From assembly GCA_001600635.1 (NCBI GenBank), contig BCKL01000006.1, positions 372,001 to 436,000 on the forward strand: 64,000 nt of DNA, written 5' to 3'. The position numbers were made by a program, and so were the translations under genes. Under the pieces are notes generated by a model. The model did no database searches, was not told the DNA's origin, and saw only the letters and a program-made list of their open reading frames with translations. Source of the DNA: Leucosporidium creatinivorum (lineage: Eukaryota > Basidiomycota > Microbotryomycetes > Leucosporidiales > Leucosporidiaceae). Shown here piece by piece: positions 1-11,559 of this stretch (positions are counted from its first letter, which is position 1; each line of letters opens with the position of its first letter).

Positions 1-2018
1 TCGATCCTCCACAAGATGAAGTGGCATCGAGTCATCCTCGACGAGGCGCACAACATCAAGGACAGGGCTTCCAACACGGCCAAGGCGGCGTTCGGATTGA
101 GGGCCAGGTTCCGCTGGTGCTTGTCGGGTGAGTCGCGCCTGTTGAGGCGGTGAGGCTGGGAGAAGCGAGTGCTGACTTCGCTCGGCGCACGTAGGCACTC
201 CTCTCCAAAACCGAGTCGGAGAGCTCTACTCGCTCATTCGCTTCGTCGGAGTCGAGCCTCATGCTTTCTACTTCTGCAAGATGTGCGATTGCAAGTCGCT
301 GCACTGGCTCTCCAACAAGGGACCCTGCTCGGTGAGTTGCCTCGTTCTCACTTCGACAGGCTCGGTCGCTGATCCTTCCTCGACTCGACTCGAATAGGAA
401 TGCGGCCACTCGGGCATGCAGCACGTTTGCTGGTGGAATCACGAGATCCTCAAGCCCATCCAGTACGGCGGCATGTCGGGCGGCGAGGGAGAGAAGGCCT
501 TCAAGAAGCTCGCCCTTCTCCTCGCCCGCTTGATGCTGCGCCGCACCAAGGTAGAGCGTGCCGATGACTTGGGACTGCCGCCGAGGGTTGTGGACGTCCG
601 CAGGGACTACTTTACCGAGGAGGAGGAGGAGGTGAGTCCGCTTCGCCGATCTGAGAAGTCACGCCGAGCTGATCTGTCATCGCTACGCAGCTCTACATGT
701 CCCTCTTCAAGGACGTCAAGCGCAAGTTCTCAACCTACGCCAACGAGGGAACGGTGCTCAACAACTACTCCAACATCTTCACCCTCATCACTCGCATGCG
801 TCAGATGGCCGACCACCCCGATCTCGTCCTCAAGTCAAAGACTGCCATGCCTGTCCTCCATGCCGCCGAGGACGCCATCCAAGAGCTCATCACCTGTCGC
901 CTCTGTCTCGACGAGGCCGAGGACCCCGTCAAGACTCAGTGCCGCCACATCTACTGCGTGAGTCGCTCTTCGCTCGGCGTGCGTCTCGCTCGAGGACTCT
1001 GCTGACTTTTTCGACGACCACACAGCGCGAGTGCATTCGCCAGTACATTGAAAGTGCTCTGCAGCTCGAGCCTCAGTGCCCCGTCTGCAACCTCCCCGTT
1101 TCGGTCGATCTCGACCAGGAGGCGCTCGAGCAGGACACGACCGGTCGCCAGGGCATTCTCGGCCGTCTCGACCCTTCCAAGGTCAGGACGTCGACCAAGA
1201 TTGAGGCTTTGTGAGTCTCGCCTGTCGCTCGATTCATGTCGACCATAGCTGATCCTCTCATGCGCAGGATGGAGGAGCTCAGCAAGACGAAGCGCGAGGA
1301 CCACACGCTGAAGACGCTCGTCTTTTCTCAGTTCACCACCATGCTGTACGATCGTTTCTCCGGCCCGATTCTCTCGCGGTTGCTGACTCCCTTGACACTC
1401 AACAGCGACCTCGTCGCCCGTCGTCTCCAGCTCGGCAAGTGGAAGTTCGTCCGCATCCAGGGCACCATGACCCCCACCGCTCGCGACAACACGATCAAGG
1501 CCTTCACCGACGACCCCGAGTGCACCGTCTTCCTCATCTCGCTCAAGGCGGGAGGAGTAGCTCTCAACTTGGTCGAGGCGAACCGGGTCATCATGTGCGA
1601 TCCCTGGTGGAACCCCGCCGTCGAGGTGAGTAAATATATGTTGGCCAGACGAGCTTGTACTGACCCTATATGCACCTCCAACAGCTCCAAGCGATGGATA
1701 GGACGCACCGAATCGGACAGCGTGAGCCTCGAGCGCCGTACTCCTTCTTGCATCACAGCTGACGTGCGCTTCCCTGCTGTAGACCGCCCCATCAACGTCA
1801 CTCGTCTCATCATCGAGAACAGCATCGAGTCGAGGATTATCGCTCTGCAGGAGAAGAAGAGCAACTTGGCCGCCAGCGCTCTCGGCGACGACACTGCTGC
1901 TGCTGGACGCGTGAGTCGGCTTTCCCGATGACCTCAGATCCTTACACGGTATGCTGACATCTTCTGTTTACTCTCACAGCTCACTCCCGAGGATCTGCGC
2001 TTCCTCTTCTCCCTCTGA
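1..2018 (+). CDS. RAD16: RAD16-like nucleotide excision repair SNF2 helicase/RING protein (5' partial)
   Basis: SNF2-family ATPase with a RING finger placed between the helicase lobes; in yeast Rad16 acts with Rad7 in global-genome repair of UV damage and in a ubiquitin ligase. Visible in order: the DEAH box (bases 40-51); a Cys/His-rich segment resembling Rad16 (about 195-480); a C3HC4 RING beginning [10 protein letters not shown] and ending CPVC (about 895-1095); then lobe 2 with VFSQF, the GGVALNL block and the [11 protein letters not shown] motif (about 1690-1722). The last exon ends [12 protein letters not shown], very close to the yeast C-terminus. It is split by at least seven short introns, the first at about 128-194. 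The N-terminal part and helicase motif I lie outside the window. The RING position and the C-terminus favour Rad16 over Rad5 or Uls1, which is an inference from remembered family sequences. Confidence 0.93.
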
Positions 2019-2373
2019 GCCAGCTCGGCGATAGCGTTCGGTCGTGCTCTCAGTTCTGTTTTGCTTGAGTTCTGGCTTGGCGAACTCTCTTGGTGAGAGC
2101 GAGCGTCTGCGATACGTGTCATACACCCTTTTTTACCCACTAGCTTGCAGCAGAGAAGCGAAACGAGAGCAGCGAGCAAGCGATGTCTTCCAAAAACGAG
2201 CTCGTCGAACACTCAGCAGCAAACGTGGTACAACGGGCACTCTGTTTTTGCATCGACCAGCGCAAGCGCCTCGCACATGATGCATCGTCGCTATCCTACA
2301 ACCACGACCGACGGCCGCCAACCCTCGCCGCCCTTTCCCAACTCGCTCTCCCTTCCCGACCTGCACCTCAAGC
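2019..2373. other. Convergent intergenic gap, RAD16 / U1A-like gene
   Basis: About 355 bases between the stop codons of two converging genes. I see only 3'-UTR-like, T-rich patches such as the run near 2130 and no convincing coding or RNA gene. Confidence 0.5.
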
Positions 2374-3596
2374 CTAACCGTGCTTGGCGAACGTAACCTT
2401 GAGCTTGAGACTCGCGTCTCCCTCGCCGTACTTGGTGTTGTGCAGCGCATCGCGAGCCACGCCCGAAGAAGCCTCGTCGGCGAACTCGACGAAGGCGATG
2501 TTCTTCCTCCCTGGGATCGTACGGACCTCGGACAAGTTGGGGTATCTGCGATAGCAAGTCGGGTGAGCTAGAGTACAGGCCTTGTAGAGGTATCGGCACG
2601 AACGGTCGGAAGAGAGCTTCGAGAGCCTCCTTGGTGGTGTCGTCGGGCAGATTCTGAACGAAGAGGATCTTGTTCGGTGGCAGGTACTCGTCGGGCATCT
2701 GGACAATCCTCCGAGCTGCAGCGGCTGCTGGTGCTACTGGTGCTGCCTCTCCGGAAGCAGCGGCGGTGTCGGCAGCTGGGAGGGGAGGGAGGTCAAGACG
2801 CATCAGCTCGGCTCTACGGGCGGTTCGAGCAGCCACAGCTCACCCTTCTTGGCAGCCTCCTTTTGTGCGAGATGCTTGCGGCGCAGAGGGTTGTCCCGTC
2901 GCGAGATCTCTGGCGGAAGCGAGCGAGCAGGGTCAGTACGGCAGCACGGTTCAGCTCGAGGCGCGAAGGGCTCACTCTTCCGCTTCAAACGCTCCTCCTT
3001 GTGCTGGTCCATCTCTTCCGGAGCCACCTTTTTCACCAGAGCGTCTGACCGTGTACGCGCGAAGGTGAGTTGCTGCAGCGAGGAGAGCACAAACATCAGC
3101 TCCGCCGGTCGCGCTCGGGGGAGGGTCTCAAGGCCTGTAGCAAAGTGCTCACCATTGGCTTTCCGTACAGTGGGAAACCCTTGACCTCCTTGACCGCCTG
3201 TGCTGCTGCATCCTTCGAGTCGAGCGTCACGAAGGCTTGCCCCCTCATCCTGATGCTACGGTGAGCCGTTACTCCCAGCACCTTGCCGTATTCCTTGAAT
3301 AGTGTCGTCAACGACTGCTTCATGACTGTAGGTGAGCAGCGTGGTCAGCGAGGACTCAGCCGAGCCTGGAGAGAGGGAGCTGCCGGCTTACCTTCGATCT
3401 TTATCCTCTCGTTGAGGTTGTTGATGTACAGTACCTCAGTGGCCTCGTCTGCTGGCGCGTCTCCTGTACCATCCTCCATCTCTGCATCCTCGGTCGTTGG
3501 TGCTGGGGCTGAAGTGCCGTTGGCAGCGGGAGGGGCAGCTGGAGTCGACGAGGAAGGTCCAGCGACGGGTGCAGCTTCGGCTGCTGAAGTCGACAT
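2374..3596 (-). CDS. U1A/U2B''-type spliceosomal snRNP protein with two RRMs
   Basis: Predicted to bind U1 and/or U2 snRNA loops as part of the spliceosome. The roughly 310-residue product has an Ala/Pro/Thr-rich acidic N-terminus of about 55 residues. RRM1 follows, with RNP2 VLYINNLNERIKI and RNP1 RGQAFVTLD, the classic U1A signature. A charged linker (KEERLKRK, RRDNPLRRKH) leads to RRM2, with RNP2 ILFVQNLP and RNP1 KNIAFVEFAD, ending VTFAKHG, also like U1A. Several short introns interrupt it. A single fungal protein of this architecture may cover both U1A and U2B'' roles; sequence alone does not tell which. The start is the first ATG of the acidic N-terminus. It converges with RAD16 and diverges from the ketopantoate-reductase-like gene. 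Confidence 0.92.
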
Positions 3597-4049
3597 GAGG
3601 GAGCAGGCGAAGTCGACTATAAGGCTACAAGACTGAACTCGGTCGGGCGGCGAAGAGTCGGAAAGGGCTGCTAGAGGGCTCGATTTGGGGAGAAGTCAAG
3701 AGGGCTCGCGAGTCGCGAGCAAGTGCAGTGTTCCACTCCGCTAGTCACTTCGCTTTTCGACTTTCGGCATCAGCACACCTCTGTACCCCAGCAAACGCTC
3801 CTACGCTCGCCTGCACCTCACTACGAGCTTACACCAGCTCTTCTCCCTCCGCGCTCCCCCTTCTCACCACCTCGCTTCGGCCCACTCAAAGCTCAGACTC
3901 GACAAGAGCACCAGCATAGGCCTGCAATAGCTCTACGGTCTCACGTCCAGCTGCTGGCCCTTGCATCAGCATCGTCAGGGAACTCGCGGCGCTCCTCCGT
4001 TTCGCACTTCCCGGAATTGCCTCCGGTCGGTCGAGGGCTACTGAAGGAG
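3597..4049. promoter_or_regulatory. Divergent promoter interval, U1A-like / ketopantoate reductase-like
   Basis: About 450 bases between two divergent start codons. An open frame continues upstream of the reductase ATG, but it has no ATG of its own and is rich in Ser/Pro/Arg, so I read it as UTR. No TATA-like element stands out. Confidence 0.35.
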
Positions 4050-5745
4050 ATGCGTGTACATTGCTTAGGTGGTGAGTCTTCTCGTGACGCTCTCGTTCTG
4101 CTCGCGCTGACTCTACTGTCCCACAGTCGGCTCGATCGGCTCCCTCTTCGCAACCAACTTCGCCCGACTGAGCAATCCGCCCAAGGTTCGGCTGATCCTA
4201 CGGCGCAAGAACCTCGCCAAGGCTCTTCTCGCCGCAGAAGACTCCACCTGGACCTCCCCCTTCCCTCCTTCGGTCTCGCCCGGCCCTCACGTCAGCCTCA
4301 CCCTAGAGCGAGATGCCCTCGCTAGGCGTACAGACGGCTTCGAGGTGGAGACTACCCCTACAGCCTCCGACCGAGCAGAGCTGAGCCGAGTTCTCTCGGG
4401 TGGTGTGCCAGGAGGCAGCGCGAGAGCTATTCGGTCCAAGGTTTTCGGCGATCTCGCTCGCAATGATCCCATCTCCACCCTCATCATCACCACCAAATCA
4501 CCACAAACGATCCTCTCCCTTCGCCCTCTATTACCACGACTCTCCAGCAAAAGCACCATTGTCCTCTGCCAGAACGGAATGGGCGTGCTCGAGGGCCTGC
4601 TGGATCGCTACTGGCCGGACGACGCTGAGGGCGCTGGAGGGGTCTACGGAGCAGGAGGACGGCCGAGCTTCATCTGCGCTACCACCACGCACGGTATCTG
4701 GAGGAAGGACCACAGCCACTTCGTCCACGCTGGGATGGGCGACGTCAAGTTCGGCGTCGTGCCCAACCGGATGGTCCTGTCCTCGCTCGCCAGCGTCCCG
4801 TCGCCATCATGGGGCGATTCCTTCAACAACCCTCTCCTCAACGCTCGCTCCCTCACCCTCCCCACCCTCGAACATCTCCCTCTCACCCCCGACACCGTCT
4901 CGCTCCACGAAACCGTCTCGGCGCTCCTGCAAACCGACCTTCGGGCCAGCTGGCTTCCTCTCCCAACTCTACAAATCGCTCAGCTACAGAAGCTCGCCGT
5001 CAACACCAGCGTCAACTGCCTAACGGGCATCCTCGGGGTCAACAACGGCGCCCTCGTCAAGTCTGGCAAGGCCAAGCGCATCATTCGCTCTGTAGCAGCC
5101 GAGTGCGCGCTCGTCTTCTCCGCCCACATCGCTCGTGAGGAGGGTCGATGGGATCCACCAGCACTCTACAGCGACAACGAGGACGATGCCTCTTCCAGCT
5201 CCTCGTTCCCATCCTCCTCGCCCCTCACCTCCTCCTCCCACCCACCACCACCGCCTCTTCCCGACTCACATCCTCTTTCGGCCTCCTCCCTCGCCGACTA
5301 CACCATCCACGTCTGCTTGGCAACCCAGAACAACCTCTCTTCCACGCTTCAAGACCTCCTCGCCGTCGACCCTGCCAAACCTCATCTTCCCTCGCACACC
5401 GAGATCGACTACATCAACGGCTACGTGGTCGCGCTTGGGAAGCGATACGGTCTCCCTACACCCGTGACCGATACGCTGGGCAACGTGGTGCAGCTCAAGG
5501 AGCAGATGGTCCGAGCTGGCGCCGTCGACCAGGTGCTGGAGACGAGGTTGAGGACCGAGCGGCGGAAGTACCTCGTGCAGCGGCGGAAACCTCGGCTGCC
5601 CATCTTTGTGCAGATGAGGAAGCAGCGGGAGGAGGCGAAGCGGAAGGAGCTCGAGCGGGGCGGTGAGCACTTGGAGCGGAGGAGTGAGCGGTTTGAACGA
5701 GATCGGAGGAGCAGTGTTGAGCGGGCTCGGCGATTGGCTCCTTGA
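4050..5745 (+). CDS. Ketopantoate reductase-like (ApbA/PanE family) with long insertion
   Basis: The family reduces 2-dehydropantoate to pantoate with NADPH for coenzyme A synthesis. Exon 1 (4050-4071) is only 22 nt, and splicing to 4127 creates the Rossmann motif GVGSIG, which fixes the start. Further family marks are TTKSPQT, CQNGMG, TTHGIWRKD, the catalytic-lysine region LQKLAVNTSVNCLTGILG, and the C-terminal EIDYINGYVVALGKRYGLPTP. Of about 546 residues, far more than the usual 300-380, the excess is a Ser/Pro-rich insertion (bases about 5160-5290) between the conserved C-terminal helices plus an Arg-rich tail after about base 5560. It could be a paralogue with a different 2-oxoacid substrate. 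The panB-type gene at the other end of the window acts in the same pathway, but at 58 kb that gives no evidence of clustering. Confidence 0.85.
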
Positions 5746-5929
5746 TAGATAGCTCGCGACCGCATTCGTCCTTCCCTCGCTAGAGTAATGTCGGATTGAG
5801 TAAGATTACACTAGATCACGAGAAGTCGCCGGGTCGAGGGAATGCGGAAAGAGAGCGCTAGCGAAGGGCATAGAACCAATGATAGAGCAAGGTGCTGAGA
5901 GAGAGGTAGTCTGATGGCGAGTCGAAAGC

Positions 5930-7932
5930 TTAAGCGGCCTCCTGGATGCCCTCGCCGTCCTCACGCTTCTTGAGGACGAGCTCGCTGCCCATGGCGCGGC
6001 GCCACACGTCCTTGACGTCGTCGCAGACGGTCCTGTCGGTCAAAACGGTCAGCGAGCGAAGAAAGGCAAGCGACGAGTACGATGCTCACTCGAAGTGGGA
6101 AGTCGAGTCGTAAGAGCGAGTGACAAAGACGTTGTCGTAGCTTCCCGAAGAGGCGGGCGAGAAGATGGGAGCGACCTCGATGAACCTGGAGGAGTGGGGA
6201 GTCAGTGTAACGTTCCAGTAGAGCTAGCAGTCGAGCTCACTTGTCGTAAATGGGTCCGAGAAGCTTGAGTCCGGGCTCGAGCTCAGCCTCGGGGTCATTG
6301 GTCTCGACGACGGTCGACACCATGGCGATGTAAACGTCCTTGGCGCAGACGTTGTGAGTCGACGAGACCTCGGCGATGTAGATGTCTTCAGAGGAAGAGC
6401 ATTAGCGCAAGTCGGACCGAGGCAGTTCGCTCGACTCACCGTGCTTCCGGCCGACCTGGTTCTGAGGGATGATGAGCTGAACACTGTCCGAGTCGTCGGT
6501 GTTGGGAATCGGGTGCTTGAGGATGCAGATTGCGCGAACGACACGGCCCTCGAGGAAGATCTTGTCCTCGCCCTTGCCCTTGCCGCTCTCGTCCGAGAAG
6601 TAGCTGGGGTCGCCGATGACCTTGGCCGCCTTGACGGTCTCTCCTCCGCTCTTGACTCCGACGAACTTGCCCTTGTCATCGTAGACAATCTCCTCGACGG
6701 GCTTGTCGAGCATGTAGGTTCCTCCGTAGATGGCGGAGAGACGGGCGAATCCCTGAGGAAGCTCGCCGAGACCGTAGAGAGGGTAGATATAGGGCGACTT
6801 TCCGTAGCGAGCCATCGAGGAAGTGTAGAGGACGATGCGCTCGTAGGTCTCGCGAGCGGGGCGGGCCATGTAGCTGCGAGGGGCAGCGTTAGCGATTGCG
6901 AAAGTCGAGCGAGCGACAACGCCGACGCACGTATCATCGAGGTGCAGGGACATGGCGTGGCCGATGAAATCTTGGGTTCCAGCCTCGAGTCCGAACTTGT
7001 AGTAGACGTCCTTCATGGGGGTCTTGTCGAGGTCGACGCCTGTAATATGGGAGCTCGGTCAGCTCATGCTCTCCTTCCCCGGCGGGCTTTACATACCTTG
7101 GTGAGTGGCGAGGTCGTCCTCGCGGTAGTTCTGCACCCATTCGAAGAACTTCTTGGCCCTCCTCTTCTCAAAGAGACCCATGAGCGAACTCCTGACGGCT
7201 TCCATCTCGGTCGAGGGAACTTTGGCGATACGGCCATCGCGAAGCACGTAGGATCCAGCAATCTGCTTGAACTCGAGGTAGCGAGTAACGTCGGTGTGGA
7301 CGAGCATGCGAGTCATCTCTCCGTTGGCCATCATGCTGCAGGGGAGGGGGAGCGTCAGTCGTGACCGCTGGAAAGTCGGCTAAACGACGTACAACTTGGG
7401 GATGAGGTCGACGGCGTAGTCACGATCACGTCCAAGCTCCGCTGGAGGCTCCGAGTTGCGGAACCTCTTGTAGAGCTGTGGCCAGGGAGCGAGAGATGAG
7501 CTCGAGGTGGCGGCGGGGCCGTCGCGGCTCGAGAGCTTACTTGGGTCAAGTTGAGACTGGCAGACTCGGCTCCGTAGTAGTCGTTGCTGTTGGTGGTCTT
7601 CTGTCAGCTTTTACATCTCTGCAGAGCGAGCTGCCCAGCCGCCAGCCTCCAGCAGCTGACGTGCGTCTCGAGCCTCGGGCGCGCGTTGCTCGTCTGTTCT
7701 GCTCCGTAGCTCACCGATCCATGTGCAAAACCTTCTTGCCCTCGACAGAGAGCAGTCCCGAGAGGACACATTCGGTCAGGCCAGTGCCGAGAATGATCTA
7801 GAGGAGCGTGTCGTCGCGATTCGAGTGGGAGGTGCAGGAAAGCAGCGAGTGTGGGTTGGGAGAGTCAGTTGAGCTGTGCTCTTGAACGTAAATCAAGCTG
7901 CAAGCACGTACCACATCGTATTCCTCATCCAT
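5930..7932 (-). CDS. GDI1: Rab GDP-dissociation inhibitor
   Basis: Extracts prenylated, GDP-bound Rab GTPases from membranes and recycles them through the cytosol. Exon 1 (7932-7912) encodes MDEEYDV and is spliced to [20 protein letters not shown], the conserved FAD-like fold start. NDYYG, SIYGG-type GGTYML, the Rab-binding [14 protein letters not shown] region and the C-terminal [19 protein letters not shown] all follow. The length is near 445 residues, as expected. At least eight short introns are present. It lacks the large insert of Rab escort protein (REP), so GDI rather than REP. It ends 184 bases from the reductase-like gene, with which it converges. Confidence 0.96.
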
Positions 7933-8370
7933 GTTGAAGCGAGCGCGTTGGTTGAAGTAAGGAAGGGCTGTCGACGATAGGTAGGGTTAGTCTTGCTATC
8001 GAGCAGCTGCTGTCTATGTACAGCTACTGCTGAGTAGATGGGACTTGCGAGAAGAGCGAGGTGAGGTTGAAGCGAGAGAGAGGACAGCGCCTGGCTCGCG
8101 AATGTTGGTCCTCTCGACGTCCGACCTCCTTTCCTGGAGTCCTGCACCGTTGCAGCCGAGTGACCAGGACTTTGAGAAGCTTCTGAGGTGCACTGGATCG
8201 TTTCTTGGCTTGTCTAGCCAGCGCAGACAAAAGCTCGGCGCTCGCGAGTCCCCTCTTCTCTCCTCGCACTTCTCCTTCGCCGAGCCTCACGCGCAAGACA
8301 GCTGAGCGCACTAGGAAGGCTTGCTATTCGATCTTGCTACATGCTAGACAAGCTCGCTCCTTGACATCCA
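7933..8370. promoter_or_regulatory. Upstream interval of GDI1 and 3' end of the next gene
   Basis: About 440 bases that should hold the GDI1 promoter and 5' UTR. Splice-like strings occur on the minus strand near 7970-8040, so a leader intron is possible but not demonstrated. No other gene is seen. Confidence 0.3.
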
Positions 8371-9584
8371 TCATCCCGAACGCTCGGAGCTACTTGATTC
8401 CTCCTCCGCCGAGCCGGGCTGCATCGAGTCTCGGAGCACAGGAATCTTGGCCTCGCCCGACTGCAAGAACCGCAGAAGTCCTAGCAGGGTTCGAGCCGCT
8501 TCCTGCGCTTCTTTGACGTCGGACAAGTCGAATGCGATGGATCGGCGTCGGTGGATGGGCCACAGCGCATCGACAGGAAGTGTGTCGGGGCAGAAAAGGT
8601 CCGAGAGATGCTGGTGATGGAAGTGTATGAAGTCGAAAGTGAGTCTTGCCGGCTTGTCAAGCGACAGTTGGAAGACCTGTAGGAGGCTGAGATCGGCACG
8701 GCGAAAGCGAAAGAGATCGGCGAAGCACTCACATCTTGGATCTCGTACGCCTCGCTCCACTGCCCCTCCTCTGAGGCGCATCCCAGCATGATAGCAAGCT
8801 TTTCCGCGGTGTCGGCGTAGATCTGTGAAGGTGTGGTCTTAGCTCGTTCCTCTTCGTCTCGGAGTAGAAAGCGCCATGCCGCCTGTGAGATGATAGGGAT
8901 GTAGAGGGTTTCGGCGCCCACGGCATTCTCTAGGTAGAAGTATCCGCGAGAGATTGCACCCCACCGATACTTAGACCCTCCCATGTACCAGGATAGCGGG
9001 CCCGTCGAACCGATCCTATGAAAGCGGAGCATAAGCTCACGCCGAGGTGCAACGCCGAGACGAGATCGCTCACATGTGTTGGATGGCGAGATCCTTCCTG
9101 AGCTTGCATTCGGGTGCTCGTCCGACAAAGCCAGCGCAGAAGTGATGGAGGATGTTCTCGCCGCGAATGTGAGGGTCGCCGGAAGGCAGGTCGACCTCGG
9201 CGATGGCTTTAGCGAGGCCGGCGAAAGGCGAGTCGTTCTTGCAGCCTGTGAGCTCGCTCTGCAGACTGTTGCATATGCGCTTGAAGTCTGTTTCTGTGTC
9301 AACGAAGCTCGGTGCCATTCTCGTTGAGCTCGGGGCTCACCAGGATCGTTCCAACCGGGGAGGAAATGAGGCGGTATGATTCGTTCGACCGCTACATCGT
9401 GAGCTGTGAGACATCGCACCAATGCGAGATGCTCTTCTGTCCAGCAGCCGCCTTGCGCGAAAATCGGGTGGTTGGGAGGCCAACGCCGAAGGTCGAACTG
9501 GTACCAGGTTTCTCGAACGATGGCGGCGACTGGATCAGCCTTGAACTGAGCAAACTCTTCTTCCGAAGGCTTGATGTAGGGCAT
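8371..9584 (-). CDS. Hypothetical protein, unrecognised family
   Basis: Four exons join cleanly into about 340 residues. Exon 1 (from 9584) begins MPYIKPSEEEFAQFKADP and contains the Trp-rich stretch WYQFDLRRWPPNHPIF. It splices at the GWNDP/DFKRICNSLQSEL junction, then at IQHM/IGSTGPLSWYMGGSK, then at YEIQD/VFQLSLDKP. Conserved-looking features include paired Cys (GCKN, CAGFVGRAPECK), an aromatic-rich block (KYRWGAISRGYFYLE), FDFIHFHHQHLSDLFC and a Ser/Glu tail. There is no signal peptide, membrane helix or known motif that I recognise. Codon use matches its neighbours. It is divergent from the next orphan gene with only 147 bp between starts. The exon structure is well supported by CTGAC branch sites and the reading frame; the function is unknown. 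Confidence 0.8.
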
Positions 9585-9731
9585 CGCTGTCGAGTGTCGA
9601 AGGTGGAGGAAAATTGTCCAGGAGGGAAAGGAGCAGTGGGCGCCACCGTCGCCGCGGAGCCTTTGGCGCGGGGGAGGGCGACTGTCTCCTCCTTGTTCCC
9701 TTCGTCAATTTTGCCGCTGAATGAGACGAGG
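9585..9731. promoter_or_regulatory. Compact bidirectional promoter between two orphan genes
   Basis: Only about 147 bases separate the two opposing start codons, so regulatory sequence must be shared or overlap the genes. No specific site is recognised. Confidence 0.35.
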
Positions 9732-11559
9732 ATGTTTCCGTGGGTACGTCCATCGTGAGACCAGTGCGACGACACCCGCTGACGCTCTCGCGACTGGCAG
9801 CACCTTCGCAACCCCTTCGCTCCCTCTGAGCGAGAGCCTTCGCGGCGCGTCACGTTTCTGTACCGTCCTGGCAAGAACCTCCATGTACACACACCTATAC
9901 CCATCCATCAACCACCCGCTACCATCCCTCAGCTCCACGAGACCCAGAAATGGCGCGACCTCTACAGCGCCGAGCCGTCTTCTCCACTCCCCAGCGCACT
10001 CAGCAACACGACGTGGCCTTCGGGATCTGGCTGGGGAGTCAAAGAGCTTGCTGCGCTGCATGTGCTGCCTCTGCTGCACCAAGTGCCAGCCGCTGTCCTT
10101 GGCGAGCTTCATCTTCACCCAGGTGAAGGCCATCGAGGAGGTGAGCTGGCAGGCTGCACGAGTCCTTCGAGACCGAACGTTGACCATCAAACAATCAGGC
10201 TATAAGTATCTGGAATATGTCATCAACAACTCGGACGGTCAAGACGAGTCCTTCGCCATTCCCGACCTCCCAACCTCGGCCCAAGTTGCGATGCTGCGCA
10301 CACAACGCCATCCATTCGCGCTCTTCTATAGTCGTCTAATACAGATGAGTGTAGCTAGGCGAGGAGTTGGCTTAAGGACGACTGCCTACAGCACCAAATG
10401 GGATGGAGACCAGCGAGAGGTTCGGCCAGACAGCTTCCCTGCGCCGAATTCGCTCCCGGCTGCACATACGCCGGTAAAGGGTCGGCAATCCCCCACTGAC
10501 TTCGAGAGGGATGATCTGTTTGTCTCCCCGTCCACCCGGCTCGACGGCCTCAACCATCGGCGACCAAGTCCTCCTCCCTTCGCTCGGTCCAGCAGCCCCC
10601 ATCCTTTGCCATCGATGCAGCACCTTCTCCCAACCGATGAAGCGCACACGTGGGCACTCTTCGACACTTTCCTGTCCTCGACGCTCGACATACTCTACGA
10701 GAAGGGCTGGTCGCGCCTCTACGACCATCGCGACGGTAAGGCGCGCTTCTCGTTCGAATACCAGTGAGAGTCTCCCTCATCGTGTCCCTTCTTGCGCTGA
10801 CTCCTTCCACGAAGGCCGAAGCAGCAATCGTTCAAGCTACGACTGGGGCGCAGTTCATGCACGACTATCACGGACGGAGGACTTTGCCTCACGAACAACC
10901 AGATTCTGGCGATTGATTTGGAGCATCCTTGTGCTGTAGTGGAGGTGAGTTAGCGCGAAGGCGTGGAAGCTGCGGTGACTGACAGCTCGGACTTGTCTGT
11001 AGTGCAAGCGACATCATTCCAAGGCTAAGGATGGCGATCTCTTCGCTCAAACCTTCGCCGAGATGCTTGGGGCGGCGCAAGCGCACCGAGCTTTGATTCC
11101 GAAGGCAGCTGGAGCATCCTCCGCAAACCCGGCTACAGACCGAGAAGAAGTGAGCATGACTGCTCGCTCGTTTGGATCGATAAATGACCCTCTCGGCGCT
11201 GGTAAACAGCTCTTCGCCCTCGTTCTCAATGGCTACGACCTCTCCTTCATGCGGGCCGACTTCAGTCACTCCTACCTCCAACACCTCTCCGTCAAAAAGG
11301 ACCTCTCGCCCGACGTCGTGCAGGAGGTCCTCTCCACTGCGCCAGCCAAGCTCTCCCTTCAACTTGGCCGAAGTGCCGCTGTTGACGGCTTAGCGCGACT
11401 CGTGTATTCACTTCGGACAAGGTACACCACATCTTTGTTGCGGGGCTACTTCGACTCGGAGGACCGTGTGGTTGGACGTGAGCTCGACCGATTCCGCTTT
11501 CAAACTTTACGAGTGCCGAGCTCAAATTCTCGTCTACAGTGAGGGATCTCTATTATTAG
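9732..11559 (+). CDS. Hypothetical protein with a possible PD-(D/E)XK-like core
   Basis: Unrecognised gene of about 500 residues. I join a 12-nt first exon (9732-9743, MFPW) over an intron with donor GTACGT to HLRNPFAPSEREPSRRVTF; this start is uncertain. The rest is firmer: an exon to about 10139, then 10199-10767 with DEAHTWALFDTFLSSTLDILYEKG (named in parts), PKQQSFKLRLGRSS, and an exon from about 11002 with CKRHHSKAKDGDLFAQTFAEM. Across one splice the protein reads QILAIDLEHP-CAVVECK followed by a Gln- and Glu-bearing helix, a layout like the D...ExK core of restriction-like nucleases; this is inference only. The final intron probably gives a GLRDLYY end at 11559; unspliced reading would stop at 11542. 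A different frame also looks open at 11466-11702, so the C-terminus is unsure. Confidence 0.65.
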
